Shown piece after piece: positions 10,479-19,860 of a DNA stretch of 64,000 nucleotides (positions are counted from its first letter, which is position 1; the number at the start of each line of letters is the position of its first letter). Below the pieces are notes generated by a model. That model was not told where the DNA came from, did not search any database, and worked only from the letters and a program-made list of their open reading frames with translations. A program made the position numbers and the translations under genes. Source of the DNA: Bacteroides sp. M10 (GTDB lineage Bacteria > Bacteroidota > Bacteroidia > Bacteroidales > Bacteroidaceae). The DNA lies in NCBI RefSeq assembly GCF_014334015.1, contig NZ_CP060488.1, forward strand, positions 5,414,501 to 5,478,500, written 5' to 3'.

Positions 10479-12332
10479 ATGGATAAAAACACCATCACAG
10501 GTCTCGTTCTGATAGGTATATTATTGGTAGGATTCAGTTATTTGAGCCGCCCAAGCGAGGAACAGATAGCTGCACAAAAGAGGTATTATGACTCTATTGC
10601 CGTAGTACAGCAGCAGGAGGAAGCGCTGAAGGCTAAAACGGAAGCTGCACTGGCTAACAGCCAAAAAGAGGTGGCATCAGCTGCCGATTCTTCTGCTTTA
10701 TTTTTCAATGCCTTGCAGGGAACCGACTCTAAAATCAGTATCCAGAATAATGTAGTGGAAATCACTTTCACAACTAAAGGCGGACGTGTCTATTCAGCCA
10801 TGCTGAAAGATTATATGGCACAGGACAAAAAGACGCCGGTCATATTGTTCGACGGTGACGATGCTTCGATGAACTTCAACTTCTACAACAAAGCAGGAGC
10901 CATCCAGACTAAAGATTATTTCTTTGAAGCTGTGAACAAGACAGATAGTAGTGTGACAATGCGTCTGGCTGCGGATAATGCAAGCTATATCGATTTCATC
11001 TATACGCTGAAACCGGATAGCTACCTGATGAACTTTGAAATTAAAGCGACAGGCATGGAAGACAAGTTGGCTAGTACTAAGTATGTGGACATCGACTGGT
11101 CACAACGTGCCCGCCAACTGGAAAAAGGATTCACTTATGAGAATCGTCTGTCGGAACTGACTTATAAAGTAACAGGTGACAATGTAGACAATTTGTCTGC
11201 TGCCAAAGATGATAGTCAGGATTTGCCGGGACGCATTGACTGGGTAGCTTTCAAGAATCAGTTCTTCTCGTCTGTATTTATCGCTGAACAGGATTTCGAC
11301 AAGGTTTCCGTTAAATCAAAAATGGAACAACAGGGAAGCGGATATATCAAAGATTATTCTGCTGAAATGAATACTTTCTTTGATCCGTCAGGCAAGGAAC
11401 CGACAGAGATGTACTTCTACTTCGGTCCGAACCACTTCAAGACGTTGAAAGCGCTGGATAAAGGACGTGACGAGAAATGGGAGCTTCACCGACTGGTTTA
11501 CCTGGGTTGGCCGCTGATTCGCTGGATTAACCAGTTTATCACGATCAACGTATTCGACTGGTTGTCCGGTTGGGGATTGAGCATGGGTATCGTTCTGTTG
11601 ATTCTAACCATCATGGTGAAAGTCGTGGTTTATCCGGCTACCTGGAAAACGTACATGTCTTCTGCCAAGATGCGTGTATTGAAACCGAAAATCGACGAAA
11701 TCAGCAAGAAATATCCGAAGCAGGAAGATGCAATGAAGAAACAGCAGGAGGTGATGAGCCTTTACAGCCAGTACGGGGTAAGCCCGATGGGCGGCTGTCT
11801 GCCGATGTTATTGCAGTTCCCTATCCTGATGGCTTTGTTTATGTTCGTGCCGAGTGCTATCGAGCTGCGTCAACAGAGTTTCTTGTGGGCGGACGACCTT
11901 TCTACTTATGACGCTATCATTACATTCCCGTTCCATATTCCGTTCCTGGGTAACCATCTTAGCTTGTTCTGCTTGTTGATGACGGTGACCAATATCCTGA
12001 ACACAAAGTATACAATGTCTATGCAGGATACCGGAGCGCAGCCACAAATGGCAGCTATGAAATGGATGATGTATCTGATGCCGATTATGTTCTTGTTCGT
12101 CTTGAACGATTATCCGTCAGGTTTGAACTATTACTATTTCGTGTCAACGCTGATTAGTGTGGGTACTATGATTCTGCTTCGTAAAACGACTGACGAGGTC
12201 AAATTATTGTCTATTCTTGAAGCGAAAAAGAAAGACCCGAAACAAATGAAAAAGACCGGATTTGCTGCTCGCCTGGAGGCGATGCAAAAGCAACAAGAGC
12301 AATTGCAGCAGCAAAGACAGAATAAAAAATAA
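10479..12332 (+). CDS. yidC: Membrane protein insertase YidC
   Basis: A 617-residue inner-membrane insertase of the Gram-negative type. An N-terminal membrane anchor (about 5-24, [17 protein letters not shown]) is followed by a large periplasmic beta domain. The conserved five-helix core starts near residue 350 ([20 protein letters not shown]) and includes a cytoplasmic hairpin loop ([20 protein letters not shown]) and [17 protein letters not shown]. The tail is a Gln/Lys-rich basic stretch likely to bind ribosomes. It follows pyrG and is closed by a hairpin terminator. Confidence 0.97.
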   Translation: MDKNTITGLVLIGILLVGFSYLSRPSEEQIAAQKRYYDSIAVVQQQEEALKAKTEAALANSQKEVASAADSSALFFNALQGTDSKISIQNNVVEITFTTKGGRVYSAMLKDYMAQDKKTPVILFDGDDASMNFNFYNKAGAIQTKDYFFEAVNKTDSSVTMRLAADNASYIDFIYTLKPDSYLMNFEIKATGMEDKLASTKYVDIDWSQRARQLEKGFTYENRLSELTYKVTGDNVDNLSAAKDDSQDLPGRIDWVAFKNQFFSSVFIAEQDFDKVSVKSKMEQQGSGYIKDYSAEMNTFFDPSGKEPTEMYFYFGPNHFKTLKALDKGRDEKWELHRLVYLGWPLIRWINQFITINVFDWLSGWGLSMGIVLLILTIMVKVVVYPATWKTYMSSAKMRVLKPKIDEISKKYPKQEDAMKKQQEVMSLYSQYGVSPMGGCLPMLLQFPILMALFMFVPSAIELRQQSFLWADDLSTYDAIITFPFHIPFLGNHLSLFCLLMTVTNILNTKYTMSMQDTGAQPQMAAMKWMMYLMPIMFLFVLNDYPSGLNYYYFVSTLISVGTMILLRKTTDEVKLLSILEAKKKDPKQMKKTGFAARLEAMQKQQEQLQQQRQNKK

Positions 12333-12357
12333 GGAGTAATTCCCGAAATCTATTCTA

Positions 12358-12394
12358 AGAAAGCCGGACACCTATTTTGGTCGCCCGGCTTTCT
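12358..12394 (+). terminator. Hairpin terminator after yidC
   Basis: Arms AGAAAGCCGG (12358-12367) and CCGGCTTTCT (12385-12394) pair perfectly, followed by TTCTCT. It lies 26 bases after the yidC stop. Confidence 0.8.
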
Positions 12395-12415
12395 TTCTCT
12401 AAAAAATAAAATAGG

Positions 12416-13747
12416 ATGAAAACTAAATATTCGTATAAACAAATCTGGACGATTGCCTACCCTATCCTAATCAGTCTGATTATGGAGCAGATGATCGGTA
12501 TGACGGACACGGCCTTTCTGGGACGTGTAGGGGAAATCGAGCTGGGTGCTTCTGCTATTGCAGGCGTATATTACCTTGCCATTTTTATGATGGCATTCGG
12601 TTTCAGCATCGGTGCACAGATATTAATAGCCCGTCGCAACGGAGAAGGAAACTACAAGGAAATCGGCCCGATTTTCTATCAGGGCATTTATTTCCTGCTT
12701 GTAATTGCTGTGGTCTTATTTACTCTCTCCATCGTATTCTCACCCCATATCCTTAAAAATATTATTTCGTCTCCTCATATTTATGATGCAGCTGAAAGTT
12801 ATATTCATTGGCGTGTATATGGGTTCTTCTTCTCCTTTGTCATGGTGATGTTCCGCGCTTTCTTTGTAGGCACGACACAAACCAAAACATTGACGTTGAA
12901 CTCGATAGTGATGGTACTTTCGAACGTAGTGTTCAACTATATCTTGATCTTCGGTAAATTCGGTTTCCCGCAACTGGGAATTGCCGGTGCTGCCATCGGT
13001 TCTTCACTGTCTGAAATGGTATCGGTGATTTTCTTTATTATCTATACGTGGAAACGGATTGACTGCAAGAAGTATGCATTGAATATACTGCCTAAATTCC
13101 AAGGGAAAACATTGAAACGAATACTGAACGTCTCCGTATGGACTATGATTCAGAACTTTGTTTCCTTATCTACCTGGTTTATGTTCTTTCTGTTCGTGGA
13201 ACATTTGGGAGAACGTTCTCTGGCAATCGCCAACATTATCCGTAACGTGTCGGGTATCCCGTTCATGATTGCGATGGCATTTGCAGCTACTTGTGGCTCA
13301 CTGGTAAGTAACCTGATCGGTGCAGGCGAACAGGATTGTGTACGGGGAACTATCAGGCAGCACATTCGGATCGGATATCTGTTTGTATTGCCGATTCTGG
13401 TTTTCTTCTGCCTGTTCCCGGATCTGATTCTTCGTATCTATACGGATATGCCGGATTTAAGGGCTGCATCCGTGTCTTCACTATGGGTATTGTGTTCTGC
13501 TTACCTGGTGTTGGTACCTGCCAATGTTTATTTCCAGTCGGTATCAGGTACGGGAAATACTCGAACAGCACTGGCTATGGAACTTTGTGTGTTGGTTATT
13601 TATGTGGCATATTCTGCATATTTTATCCTGCACCTGCGAATGGATATCGCATTTGCCTGGACAACGGAATGTGTGTACGGTACTTTTATACTGATGTTCT
13701 GCTACTGGTATATGAAGAAAGGAAACTGGCAGAAAAAGAAGATTTAA
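12416..13747 (+). CDS. MATE family efflux transporter
   Basis: A 443-residue polytopic protein with about 12 hydrophobic helices in two homologous halves. MATE hallmarks are YPILISLIMEQMIGMTDTAF at the N-terminus and the GIAGAAIGSSLSEM motif in the first half. Members export cationic drugs or metabolites using a Na+ or H+ gradient. It is a single gene between the yidC terminator and the peptidase gene, 48 bases upstream of the latter. The substrate is unknown. Confidence 0.92.
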   Translation: MKTKYSYKQIWTIAYPILISLIMEQMIGMTDTAFLGRVGEIELGASAIAGVYYLAIFMMAFGFSIGAQILIARRNGEGNYKEIGPIFYQGIYFLLVIAVVLFTLSIVFSPHILKNIISSPHIYDAAESYIHWRVYGFFFSFVMVMFRAFFVGTTQTKTLTLNSIVMVLSNVVFNYILIFGKFGFPQLGIAGAAIGSSLSEMVSVIFFIIYTWKRIDCKKYALNILPKFQGKTLKRILNVSVWTMIQNFVSLSTWFMFFLFVEHLGERSLAIANIIRNVSGIPFMIAMAFAATCGSLVSNLIGAGEQDCVRGTIRQHIRIGYLFVLPILVFFCLFPDLILRIYTDMPDLRAASVSSLWVLCSAYLVLVPANVYFQSVSGTGNTRTALAMELCVLVIYVAYSAYFILHLRMDIAFAWTTECVYGTFILMFCYWYMKKGNWQKKKI

Positions 13748-13795
13748 ATCCTTTTTTCACTATCTTCGCAAGAAAATAAACATTTTATAAAATAT

Positions 13796-15898
13796 ATGAG
13801 ACAAGCTAATTTAATTATGATGTCGGCAGCAATGTTGTTAGCTGCCTGCGGAGGAACCAAAGACGCAGGCAAGACAGATCAGGTGCTTATCGAGAAATCG
13901 GATATTAAGATCGAAGGGAAGCGCATGACTCCCGAAGCACTTTGGGCTATGGGACGTATCGGCGGATTCGCTGTATCGCCCGACGGAAAGAAAATTGCGT
14001 ATACGGTAGCGTATTACAGCGTACCGGAAAACAAGAGTAACCGCGAAGTTTTCGTGATGAACGCAGACGGAAGCGAAAACCAACAAATCACTCGTACCCC
14101 GTATCAGGAAAATGAGGTGACTTGGATTAAAGGAGGCACCAAAATTGCATTCTTAAGCAATGACAACGGAAGCAGCCAGCTTTATGAAATGAATCCGGAT
14201 GGTAGCGGACGCAAGCAGCTGACCAACTACGACGGAGATATCGAAGGATATTCCATCTCACCGGATGGCAAAAAACTGCTATTTATTTCACAAGTAAAGA
14301 CGAAAGAAAGCACTGCTGATAAGTATCCGGACCTGCCGAAAGCCACCGGTATCATCGTTACCGACCTGATGTACAAACATTGGGATGAATGGGTGACGAC
14401 CGCTCCGCATCCTTTCATTGCCGACTTTGACGGTAACGGTATTTCCAATATCGTGGATATCCTGAACGACGAACCGTATGAAAGTCCGATGAAGCCTTGG
14501 GGTGGCATCGAACAACTTGCCTGGAATACAACCTCGGACAAAGTGGCTTATACTTGCCGCAAAAAGACGGGACTGGAATATGCGATTTCTACCAATTCGG
14601 ATATTTATGTATATGACCTGAACACCAAGAAAACGGAAAATATTACTGAAGAGAACAAAGGATATGATACCAATCCGCAATACTCACCAGACGGCAAGTA
14701 TATTGCCTGGCAAAGCATGGAACGTGACGGATACGAAGCTGATCTGAACCGTCTGTTCATCATGAACCTGGAAACCGGCGAGAAGCGTTTTGTGAGCAAG
14801 GCATTCGAATCGAATGTAGATGCTTTTGTCTGGGGAGCAGATGCAAAAGTGATCTATTTCACAGGTGTATGGCATGGAGAGTCACAGATTTATGCACTTG
14901 ACCTGACAAATGATTCGGTAAAGGCTATTACTTCAGGAATGTACGATTACGAAGGGGTAGCTCTTTTCGGAGATAAGCTGATCGCGAAACGTCATTCAAT
15001 GAGTATGGGTGATGAGATTTACACTGTGGCACTGGATGGTTCTACCACTCAACTGACACAGGAGAACAAACAAATCTATGACCAGCTGGAAATGGGTAAA
15101 GTGGAAGGTCGCTGGATGAAAACAACAGATGGCAAACAGATGTTGACATGGGTGATTTATCCTCCACAGTTTGATCCGAACAAGAAATATCCGACTTTGC
15201 TGTTCTGTGAAGGAGGTCCGCAGAGTCCGGTAAGCCAGTTCTGGTCTTATCGCTGGAACTTCCAGATTATGGCAGCTAATGATTATATCATCGTTGCTCC
15301 GAACCGTCGCGGTTTGCCGGGATTCGGTGTGGAATGGAACGAACAGATTAGCGGCGATTACGGTGGCCAGTGTATGAAGGATTACTTCACTGCTATCGAT
15401 GAAATGGCAAAAGAGCCGTATGTGGACAAAGATCGTCTGGGATGCGTAGGTGCCAGCTTCGGAGGATTCTCCGTATATTGGTTGGCCGGACATCACGACA
15501 AACGGTTCAAAGCGTTCATTGCTCATGATGGTATCTTCAACATGGAAATGCAGTATCTGGAAACTGAAGAAAAATGGTTTGCCAACTGGGATATGGGAGG
15601 CGCATACTGGGAAAAACAGAATCCGGTGGCACAGCGTACATTCGCCAACTCTCCTCACCTATTCGTAGAGAAATGGGATACTCCTATTCTCTGTATTCAT
15701 GGAGAAAAAGACTACCGTATTCTGGCTAATCAGGCAATGGCTGCTTTTGATGCTGCCGTGATGCGTGGTGTTCCTGCAGAGTTGCTGATTTATCCGGATG
15801 AAAACCACTGGGTATTGAAGCCACAGAATGGAGTGTTATGGCAGCGCACATTCTTTGAATGGTTGGATAAATGGGTAAAGAAAGCGCCGTCTAAATAA
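13796..15898 (+). CDS. S9 family serine peptidase (prolyl oligopeptidase/DPP-type lipoprotein)
   Basis: A 700-residue secreted peptidase. The signal ends LLAAC, giving a lipidated Cys18, so it should sit in the periplasm or outer membrane. WD40-like TolB/PD40 beta-propeller repeats (SPDGKKI, SPDGKYIAW) fill roughly residues 55-420. The alpha/beta hydrolase domain carries Ser554 (GASFGGF), Asp639 (GEKDYRI) and His671 (ENHWV), a complete triad. It probably trims di- or tripeptides from imported protein. A hairpin terminator follows. Confidence 0.93.
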   Translation: MRQANLIMMSAAMLLAACGGTKDAGKTDQVLIEKSDIKIEGKRMTPEALWAMGRIGGFAVSPDGKKIAYTVAYYSVPENKSNREVFVMNADGSENQQITRTPYQENEVTWIKGGTKIAFLSNDNGSSQLYEMNPDGSGRKQLTNYDGDIEGYSISPDGKKLLFISQVKTKESTADKYPDLPKATGIIVTDLMYKHWDEWVTTAPHPFIADFDGNGISNIVDILNDEPYESPMKPWGGIEQLAWNTTSDKVAYTCRKKTGLEYAISTNSDIYVYDLNTKKTENITEENKGYDTNPQYSPDGKYIAWQSMERDGYEADLNRLFIMNLETGEKRFVSKAFESNVDAFVWGADAKVIYFTGVWHGESQIYALDLTNDSVKAITSGMYDYEGVALFGDKLIAKRHSMSMGDEIYTVALDGSTTQLTQENKQIYDQLEMGKVEGRWMKTTDGKQMLTWVIYPPQFDPNKKYPTLLFCEGGPQSPVSQFWSYRWNFQIMAANDYIIVAPNRRGLPGFGVEWNEQISGDYGGQCMKDYFTAIDEMAKEPYVDKDRLGCVGASFGGFSVYWLAGHHDKRFKAFIAHDGIFNMEMQYLETEEKWFANWDMGGAYWEKQNPVAQRTFANSPHLFVEKWDTPILCIHGEKDYRILANQAMAAFDAAVMRGVPAELLIYPDENHWVLKPQNGVLWQRTFFEWLDKWVKKAPSK

Positions 15899-15924
15899 AA
15901 ACTCATATTCCTACTAAAGTAAAA

Positions 15925-15965
15925 AGAAGGCTCTGTTCTCAATCTACTTGAGTTCAGAGCCTTCT
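15925..15965. terminator. Bidirectional terminator between convergent genes
   Basis: Arms AGAAGGCTCTG (15925-15935) and CAGAGCCTTCT (15955-15965) pair, with a further CTCAA/TTGAG pair inside. It lies between the S9 peptidase stop at 15898 and the flavin-reductase stop at 15996, with A-rich sequence on its left and T-rich on its right. Confidence 0.8.
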
Positions 15966-15995
15966 CCATTACATTCAACCAAAATCCGCTAATTT

Positions 15996-16502
15996 TTACT
16001 TCGAATAAATATTTTCAATTTCTACAATATACATCTTATGGAAACCTCCATGAGCACCACCATACCACTTTTCTATTGATTCTTTATCCAGAAAACATTC
16101 CGGTTTGATAGCGTCAGCATAAAGTTTCTTACATTCCAGGCTCAAACGTGCCTGCTCGAACAGGACATTACCTTTTTCTGTAAATACAGGTTTCAATCCG
16201 GTTTCTTTTACTTTATCTATATTACGTCCCGACTTGGAACCACAAACAGCGTGAATCTTCTTATTTTCTTCTCCTAAGAAAGAAAGTGTCAGGTGATCGT
16301 TCTCCTCTACAAACTCGTATGTATACCGTTCGGGACGGATAAAAACGAAAGCAACCGGTTTATTCCACAACCAGCCAATGCCACCCCAACTTGCTGTCAT
16401 GGTGTTAAACTTCTCTTTTGTTCCCGCCGTTACGAGCATCCACTCTTTTCCGATTGCTTCGAAAAAGTTTTCTTTCAGGTCTTTTACTTCTAATTTCTTC
16501 AT
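15996..16502 (-). CDS. Flavin reductase-like FMN-binding protein
   Basis: A 168-residue small split-barrel protein. The stretch FNTMTASWGGIGWLWNKPVA is the flavin-binding signature of flavin reductase/HpaC-like proteins, with FIRPERYTYEFVEEN and LSFLGEE following. It likely binds FMN and acts as an oxidoreductase, but no substrate can be named. It lies 24 bases after the MBL hydrolase gene on the same strand, so the two are probably co-transcribed. Confidence 0.85.
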   Translation of the reverse strand: MKKLEVKDLKENFFEAIGKEWMLVTAGTKEKFNTMTASWGGIGWLWNKPVAFVFIRPERYTYEFVEENDHLTLSFLGEENKKIHAVCGSKSGRNIDKVKETGLKPVFTEKGNVLFEQARLSLECKKLYADAIKPECFLDKESIEKWYGGAHGGFHKMYIVEIENIYSK

Positions 16503-16526
16503 CTCTTTATTCGTATCTAAGTATTC

Positions 16527-17525
16527 TTATTTCTGTTTCCTCAATTTCACGATCTCTCCCAAATAAGGAATTTCCACAGAGATCTTCCGTTTCTTTGCCT
16601 CTGTTGCAAAGACTTTCGGGGGATCATGCAAAGGCTCGTCAGACAAATCGAATGTGCCATAATGCATGGGGATAGTAAGTCCTGCATGCATTTCTTCGGC
16701 AGCAGTCAAAGACTCGTGAGGCGATATATGATTGGGACGCATAAACCAGCGAGGTTTATATGCCCCGATACCCAACAAAGCGTAATCCGGTGCTCCGAAC
16801 AGATCGGGGATTTCACGAAAGTGGCTGGAATAACCTGTGTCACCACTGTAATAAAGGGAGATTCCATCTCCTTGCAGCATGAAGGCTCCCCACAATCGCT
16901 GGCCGCCATCGCGTACGGAACGTTTGCTCCAGTGTTGTGCCGGTAGAAAAGTAATCTTCAATCCCTCATCTTCCATTTGTTGATACCATCCGGCTTCAAT
17001 CACCTTCATTTCAGGAAACCATCCCTGAATCAGTTCACCGGTTCCCAATCCACAAAAGAGTTTCATTTGTGGATTATTCTTCAATAGGCGTGCTATACTC
17101 TGCTTGTCCAGATGATCGAAATGGTCATGGCTGACAAGTAGATAATCAATCCCTGTAAATATGTCAGGATTAGCGGGAAACTCGCTCTGTCTCTTCACAA
17201 AAGGAATACTGCCGAACACAGGATCGAACATGATTCGTTTACCTGCTAATTGCAGAAAGAAAGAATTATGTCCGAGCCATATTAGGGAATCTCCTACCAC
17301 CGCATCCAATGAACGGAGATAACAAACTTTCGGATCCCATTTCACCGTTTTCTTCTCCTTGCGTTGGGGATTGGGCGAAAGACGCCATTTCAGTACACTC
17401 CCCATCCCCGGACGGAAGCGATGCTGCCGATTAAAAAAACGCCCGCGCACCATCGGATTTCCTCTCCAATAAGGGTTGACTGTCGCTAAACGTTCGTTTC
17501 TCCTAAAACATATATGTTCACCCAT
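16527..17525 (-). CDS. MBL-fold metallo-hydrolase (UlaG/NAPE-PLD-like)
   Basis: A 332-residue metallo-beta-lactamase-fold hydrolase. The metal-binding signature HDHFDH is at residues 133-138; further ligands are in SGDTGY and IPMHYGTFDL. The preceding WLGHNSFFLQ is typical of the L-ascorbate-6-phosphate lactonase/NAPE-PLD/RomA group. A basic N-terminal extension of about 60 residues precedes the domain. Substrate is unknown. It shares a transcription unit with the flavin-reductase-like gene downstream. Confidence 0.87.
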   Translation of the reverse strand: MGEHICFRRNERLATVNPYWRGNPMVRGRFFNRQHRFRPGMGSVLKWRLSPNPQRKEKKTVKWDPKVCYLRSLDAVVGDSLIWLGHNSFFLQLAGKRIMFDPVFGSIPFVKRQSEFPANPDIFTGIDYLLVSHDHFDHLDKQSIARLLKNNPQMKLFCGLGTGELIQGWFPEMKVIEAGWYQQMEDEGLKITFLPAQHWSKRSVRDGGQRLWGAFMLQGDGISLYYSGDTGYSSHFREIPDLFGAPDYALLGIGAYKPRWFMRPNHISPHESLTAAEEMHAGLTIPMHYGTFDLSDEPLHDPPKVFATEAKKRKISVEIPYLGEIVKLRKQK

Positions 17526-17600
17526 TTTTATTTCCTGAATACGTATTTACAAACTTACTAAAAATTTCTCGATTTACGATGAATTAGAGTAAACAAAAAA

Positions 17601-17628
17601 TGTACCCCGGACACACTATCGGGGTACA
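17601..17628 (-). terminator. Terminator of the padR-pspC operon
   Basis: Arms TGTACCCCG (17601-17609) and CGGGGTACA (17620-17628) are perfect. On the minus strand they are followed by TTTTTTGTTT. It is 52 bases past the pspC stop. Confidence 0.87.
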
Positions 17629-17679
17629 TTTACTTATAAAAGAATAAATATTATCCTTTTTTAATAGAATGAGACTTCG

Positions 17680-18777
17680 TTAAGAGCAGTGCAAGCCATA
17701 CAAAGGCAGTTGCCAGCCAAGAGCTGAAAGATTAATAATCATGATGACTGCACCCAATATCCATAGAATCAATAGCGACCATTTCAAGCCTGTTCCCATC
17801 GGTGACCAATGGAATAATTGCCGCAAGATAGTATACAAGAAAGCTCCTAACGGAATACCGATGAGGGCAACTCCGGCAATCGTACCTAGCAGTGTCATCA
17901 TTGGAGATACGGAAGCAACCGGCATCCAGTCGATGGCAGGCAGCATCTCGTAAAGCAGTGCTCCTCCACTAACTGCCACGGCAATTGCTGCAAACACCAG
18001 TGCTACCAGTACAACGGCCAGTACGAACAAGACAGGGCAGCAGAGAATGACAAGAGCTACCAGAAATATTTTAAAGAGCACAGCAGCAATAGAAACAAAT
18101 ACATCGCCTATCTTTTGAAGAAAGGTACGAGGTTTGCCGGAATTCATATAGTTATTGACTCCGTCCGCTACGCGTTCGAAACCATCTGTCACTGTTTTAC
18201 CAATATTCTCAATGGTCACTGCCTCTCCACGCATACTCAATTTTTCTGCGGCAGTACGGGCTTCCGGAATAACAAGCCATCCAATAATATAAAGTATAAT
18301 CATCGGGCAATAAGGAACAAATACCAGGATAATCATCAATATACGTACCAATGTGATGTCCCAACCGAAGTAAGCTGCCAATCCTGCCGCTACACCTCCC
18401 AACAATTTATTATCCGGATCACGGAACCAGCGGCGTTGAGCAGAGGTTTGTGTACTGCCTTGATTAGCGGACGATGTTTGTTCCGTTCTTTTCTGTGAGT
18501 CCATATCCTCATCAGCAATTCCAAAGTCTTCCGGTTTGCCGACGCGGGCGATGATTTCTTCTACATCCGAAACTGTGATGACCTGTTTTCCTTCAGTTAC
18601 TTTCTCTGCAAACAGTTCGGCAATACGCATTTCAATATCGTTTACGATCTCTTCCGCACCCTCCTGTTTACGAAAGTAATGCTTCAAATTAGACAGATAA
18701 TTATCTAACAGTCGGTAGGCATCGTCATCTATATGATAGACAATTCCTCCTAAATTTATGGTCAATGTCTTTTTCAT
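17680..18777 (-). CDS. PspC domain membrane protein
   Basis: A 365-residue protein. An N-terminal soluble part of about 100 residues (TLTINLGGIVYHIDDDAY) is followed by a PspC domain near residues 114-176 (RDPDNKLLGGVAAGLAAYFG and a helix with YCPMIILYIIGWLVIPEA). Further hydrophobic segments form the C-terminal half. PspC proteins sense or respond to envelope stress at the inner membrane. It lies 21 bases after a PadR repressor, a recurrent Bacteroidetes pairing that suggests the repressor controls both. Confidence 0.9.
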   Translation of the reverse strand: MKKTLTINLGGIVYHIDDDAYRLLDNYLSNLKHYFRKQEGAEEIVNDIEMRIAELFAEKVTEGKQVITVSDVEEIIARVGKPEDFGIADEDMDSQKRTEQTSSANQGSTQTSAQRRWFRDPDNKLLGGVAAGLAAYFGWDITLVRILMIILVFVPYCPMIILYIIGWLVIPEARTAAEKLSMRGEAVTIENIGKTVTDGFERVADGVNNYMNSGKPRTFLQKIGDVFVSIAAVLFKIFLVALVILCCPVLFVLAVVLVALVFAAIAVAVSGGALLYEMLPAIDWMPVASVSPMMTLLGTIAGVALIGIPLGAFLYTILRQLFHWSPMGTGLKWSLLILWILGAVIMIINLSALGWQLPLYGLHCS

Positions 18778-18798
18778 TTTTATTTCTTCTTTTTCGGA

Positions 18799-19125
18799 TT
18801 ATCTATTGGCTATATGATTCACTGTATCGTTAAGTTCTTTCCAGGAAATTTCCAGCTCTCCCAAAAAGACTTCTCCTTGTTCAGTGAGTTTATAGTATTT
18901 GCGGGGAGGTCCCTGGGTAGATTCTACCCACTCATAACTTAACAAGTCATCATTTTTCAGACGGGTAAGCAATGGATACAAGGTGCCTTCCACTACAATC
19001 AGTTGGGCTTCTTTCAATTTCTGAATAATATCAGAAGCATAAGCGGGCTCCTTGTGCAACAAAAGCATGATACAATATTCAAGCATGCCTTTCCTCATCT
19101 GTGATTTTACATTGTCTACTTTCAT
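18799..19125 (-). CDS. PadR family transcriptional regulator
   Basis: A 108-residue winged-helix repressor. The sequence KGMLEYCIMLLLHKEPAYAS followed by EGTLYPLLTRL and GPPRKYYKLTEQG is the PadR signature (recognition helix, then wing). It is the first gene of the padR-pspC unit. A near-perfect 23-bp palindrome sits about 40 bases upstream over its promoter, so autoregulation is likely. The inducer is unknown. Confidence 0.93.
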   Translation of the reverse strand: MKVDNVKSQMRKGMLEYCIMLLLHKEPAYASDIIQKLKEAQLIVVEGTLYPLLTRLKNDDLLSYEWVESTQGPPRKYYKLTEQGEVFLGELEISWKELNDTVNHIANR

Positions 19126-19146
19126 TATTCACTTCTTTTAGATGCA

Positions 19147-19188
19147 CAAATATATGCATTACTTTAGTACCTTGCATTGCAAAGTACT
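19147..19188 (-). promoter_or_regulatory. padR promoter with 23-bp palindromic operator
   Basis: TATATTTG on the minus strand (plus CAAATATA, 19147-19154) is a -7 box 22 bases before the start codon. Just upstream, at 19166-19188, AGTACCTTGCA and TGCAAAGTACT form an inverted repeat around a central T with one mismatched pair. GTAC-ended dyads of this size are what PadR dimers bind. The palindrome covers the -33 region, so a bound dimer would block RNA polymerase. Confidence 0.65.
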
Positions 19189-19250
19189 ATAAATTAATAA
19201 TAATTAAAACATTAGAGACTCTCCACCTTATTATAAAAAGAAATAATGGC

Positions 19251-19258
19251 TATATTTG
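19251..19258 (+). promoter_or_regulatory. -7 box of the GNAT gene
   Basis: TATATTTG matches TAnnTTTG and ends 31 bases before the start codon at 19290. No clear -33 box is seen. Confidence 0.4.
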
Positions 19259-19289
19259 TGCCCGTTAAACCAAGAAATAGAAAATACGT

Positions 19290-19787
19290 ATGTTTACAAT
19301 TCGAAAAGCAACGGTAGCCGATTGCGAGCTTATTCATAAGATGGCAAAGGAGGTATTCCCCGCCACCTACAAGGAAATTTTATCTCCCGAACAACTGGAT
19401 TATATGATGGACTGGATGTATGCACCTTCCAATGTGCGCAAACAAATGGAGGAAGAGGGACATGTGTACTCCATTGCTTATAAAGAGAATGAACCATGCG
19501 GATACGTTTCCATTCAACAACAGGAAAAGGATGTATTCCATCTTCAGAAGATATATGTCCTCCCCCGTTTTCAGGGTACGCATTGCGGCAGTTTTTTATT
19601 CAAGGAAGCAATCAAGTGTATCAAGGAGATACATCCGGGACCTTGTTTGATGGAGCTCAACGTAAATCGTAATAATAAGGCTTTGCAGTTTTACGAGCAC
19701 ATGGGAATGAGAAAGTTGCGGGAAGGTGATTTCCCGATTGGTAACGGGTATTATATGAATGATTATATAATGGGACTGGATATTTGA
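19290..19787 (+). CDS. GNAT family N-acetyltransferase
   Basis: A 165-residue single-domain acyltransferase. It starts FTIRKATVADCELIHKMAKE (GNAT motif C region). The acetyl-CoA-binding motif A is LQKIYVLPRFQGTHCGSFLF near residues 90-109. Motif B is LNVNRNNKALQFYEHMGM near 130-147. The acceptor is unknown; the overall layout resembles RimI-like and small-molecule acetyltransferases. It is monocistronic and ends in a strong terminator. Confidence 0.9.
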   Translation: MFTIRKATVADCELIHKMAKEVFPATYKEILSPEQLDYMMDWMYAPSNVRKQMEEEGHVYSIAYKENEPCGYVSIQQQEKDVFHLQKIYVLPRFQGTHCGSFLFKEAIKCIKEIHPGPCLMELNVNRNNKALQFYEHMGMRKLREGDFPIGNGYYMNDYIMGLDI

Positions 19788-19793
19788 TATACC

Positions 19794-19836
19794 AAAATGC
19801 CCTGGAACATTTATAATACTTGTTCCAGGGCATTTT
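19794..19836. terminator. Bidirectional terminator between GNAT and POT transporter genes
   Basis: Arms AAAATGCCCTGGAACA (19794-19809) and TGTTCCAGGGCATTTT (19821-19836) pair over 16 bases, with A- and T-runs at the outer ends. It serves the two convergent genes. Confidence 0.88.
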
Positions 19837-19860
19837 GTTTATTTAGTCAATGACAGGATT

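Noticed and set aside
14996..15658. 220-codon minus-strand frame opposite the S9 peptidase
   Set aside because: It lies wholly inside a gene with an intact catalytic triad; a codon-bias shadow.
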